Source of the DNA: Serratia marcescens
GTDB taxonomy: Bacteria; Pseudomonadota; Gammaproteobacteria; Enterobacterales; Enterobacteriaceae
Reading direction: 5' to 3'
Assembly (NCBI GenBank): GCA_015548865.1
Contig: JADMXW010000001.1
Location: 303,715-367,714, forward strand
DNA length: 64,000 bases
Shown: positions 63,287-64,000 of the stretch, one piece after another
Layout: each line of letters opens with the position of its first letter
Numbering within the stretch: position 1 is the first letter of the stretch
Translations under genes and position numbers: made by a program
Notes under the pieces: generated by a model
Told to the model about the DNA's origin: nothing
Database searches by the model: none
Seen by the model: only the letters and a program-made list of their open reading frames with translations

Positions 63287-64000
63287 ATGACAGCAGCGGC
63301 TATTGAACGTCTTCTTTCTATCATGAAAACGTTGCGTGACCCGGAAAACGGGTGTCCGTGGGATCGCAAACAAACCTTCGATACCATTGCTCCTTACACG
63401 CTGGAAGAGACCTACGAAGTGTTGGATGCTATTGCGCGCGAAGATTTTGACGATCTGCGCAGCGAATTGGGCGATCTGCTGTTTCAAGTGGTGTTTTACG
63501 CCCAGATGGCGCAAGAGAAAGGATTGTTTGATTTTTCTGCGGTGTGTGACGCCATTAGCGATAAGCTTGAGCGGCGGCATCCGCATATTTTTGGCGATGC
63601 TACGCTGCCGGACAGTGATGCTGTGCTTGCCAACTGGGAGCAAACCAAAGCGCAGGAACGTGCAGAGAAAGCTCGCTATTCGGCGCTGGATGATATCCCT
63701 GATGCCTTGCCTGCGCTGATGAAGGCACACAAAATTCAGCAGCGTTGTGCATCTGTTGGTTTCGACTGGAACAGCCTGGGGCCCGTTGTAGATAAGGTCT
63801 ATGAAGAAATAGATGAAGTGATGCACGAGGCTCGGCAAGTGGTGGTTGATGAAGAAAAACTGGCCGAAGAAGTAGGCGATTTGCTGTTCGCTACCGTCAA
63901 TCTTTCGCGTCATCTCGGTCAAAAAGCCGAAAATGCGCTTCAAGCGGCAAACCGTAAATTCAGCCGTCGTTTCCGTCAGGTAGAACAGATTGTTATCGCA
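63287..64000 (+). CDS. mazG: Nucleoside triphosphate pyrophosphohydrolase MazG (3' end outside window)
   Basis: House-cleaning NTP pyrophosphohydrolase of the all-alpha NTP-PPase superfamily; in E. coli it lowers (p)ppGpp and removes aberrant NTPs. 238 codons are visible of an expected 260 or so; the frame is open at the window edge. First MazG domain: CPWDRKQTFDTIAPYTLEET, YEV, DDLRSELGDLLFQVVFYAQM (ExxE and ExxD metal motifs). Second domain: GFDWNSLGPVVDKVYEEIDE, EEVGDLLFATVNLSRHLG. AGGAACC precedes ATG 63287. The E. coli-type mazEF pair is absent upstream. Confidence 0.96.
   Translation, partial: MTAAAIERLLSIMKTLRDPENGCPWDRKQTFDTIAPYTLEETYEVLDAIAREDFDDLRSELGDLLFQVVFYAQMAQEKGLFDFSAVCDAISDKLERRHPHIFGDATLPDSDAVLANWEQTKAQERAEKARYSALDDIPDALPALMKAHKIQQRCASVGFDWNSLGPVVDKVYEEIDEVMHEARQVVVDEEKLAEEVGDLLFATVNLSRHLGQKAENALQAANRKFSRRFRQVEQIVIA

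Overview
The window looks like chromosomal DNA of a gammaproteobacterium of the order Enterobacterales, most plausibly a plant-associated member of the Pectobacteriaceae (Dickeya/Pectobacterium/Brenneria-like). The housekeeping proteins are close to their E. coli counterparts (ppa, folB, glnE, hldE, ligA, relA), gene order is largely enteric, several ERIC-type repeats are present, and there is a large HecA/HecB-type two-partner secretion system. The genus is an inference and cannot be settled from this window.

Layout. (1) 1-8.7 kb, minus strand: a very large filamentous-hemagglutinin/CdiA-type exoprotein whose 3' end lies outside the window, preceded by its outer-membrane transporter. (2) 9.4-26 kb: the conserved ytfE...cpdB-cysQ-ytfJ-ytfK-ytfL-msrA-tamA-tamB-ytfP block. 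It carries a perfect NsrR-type operator at ytfE, a small protein with a His/Cys layout resembling clan CD (C80-like) peptidases, and a tandem duplication of cpdB. (3) 26-28.6 kb: an AT-rich accessory patch with two orphan genes and a siderophore-interacting protein behind Fur-like boxes, at the place where E. coli carries chpSB between ytfP and ppa. (4) 28.7-43.6 kb: ppa, plsY, folB, uppP, a divergent Crp/Fnr regulator-methyltransferase pair, cca, ygiM, ygiF, glnE and hldE, then ligA-ypeB directly behind hldE without zipA, a synteny break relative to E. coli. (5) 43.7-45.8 kb: a FlxA-like protein and a PAS-containing chemoreceptor. (6) 46.4-56.3 kb: a complete D-glucarate/galactarate catabolic cluster, garD divergent from gudP, then gudX-gudD-garL-garR-garK. 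The gudP and gudX promoters align without gaps over about 114 bp. (7) 56.6-64 kb: barA, rlmD, relA and a mazG cut by the window end, with no mazEF between relA and mazG.

How genes work together. GarD and GudD dehydrate galactarate and glucarate imported by GudP. GarL splits the shared keto-deoxy-glucarate into pyruvate and tartronate semialdehyde, GarR reduces the latter to glycerate, and GarK phosphorylates it. TamA/TamB link the inner and outer membranes for outer-membrane protein and lipid homeostasis. UppP, HldE and PlsY feed envelope biogenesis. RelA, and YtfK (known in E. coli to stimulate SpoT), belong to the (p)ppGpp response. HecB exports HecA.

No tRNA, rRNA, CRISPR array, insertion sequence or prophage was recognised. 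The features most worth follow-up are the duplicated gud promoter module, the C80-like small protein, the orphan gene pair, the ligA relocation and the diverged cpdB copies.
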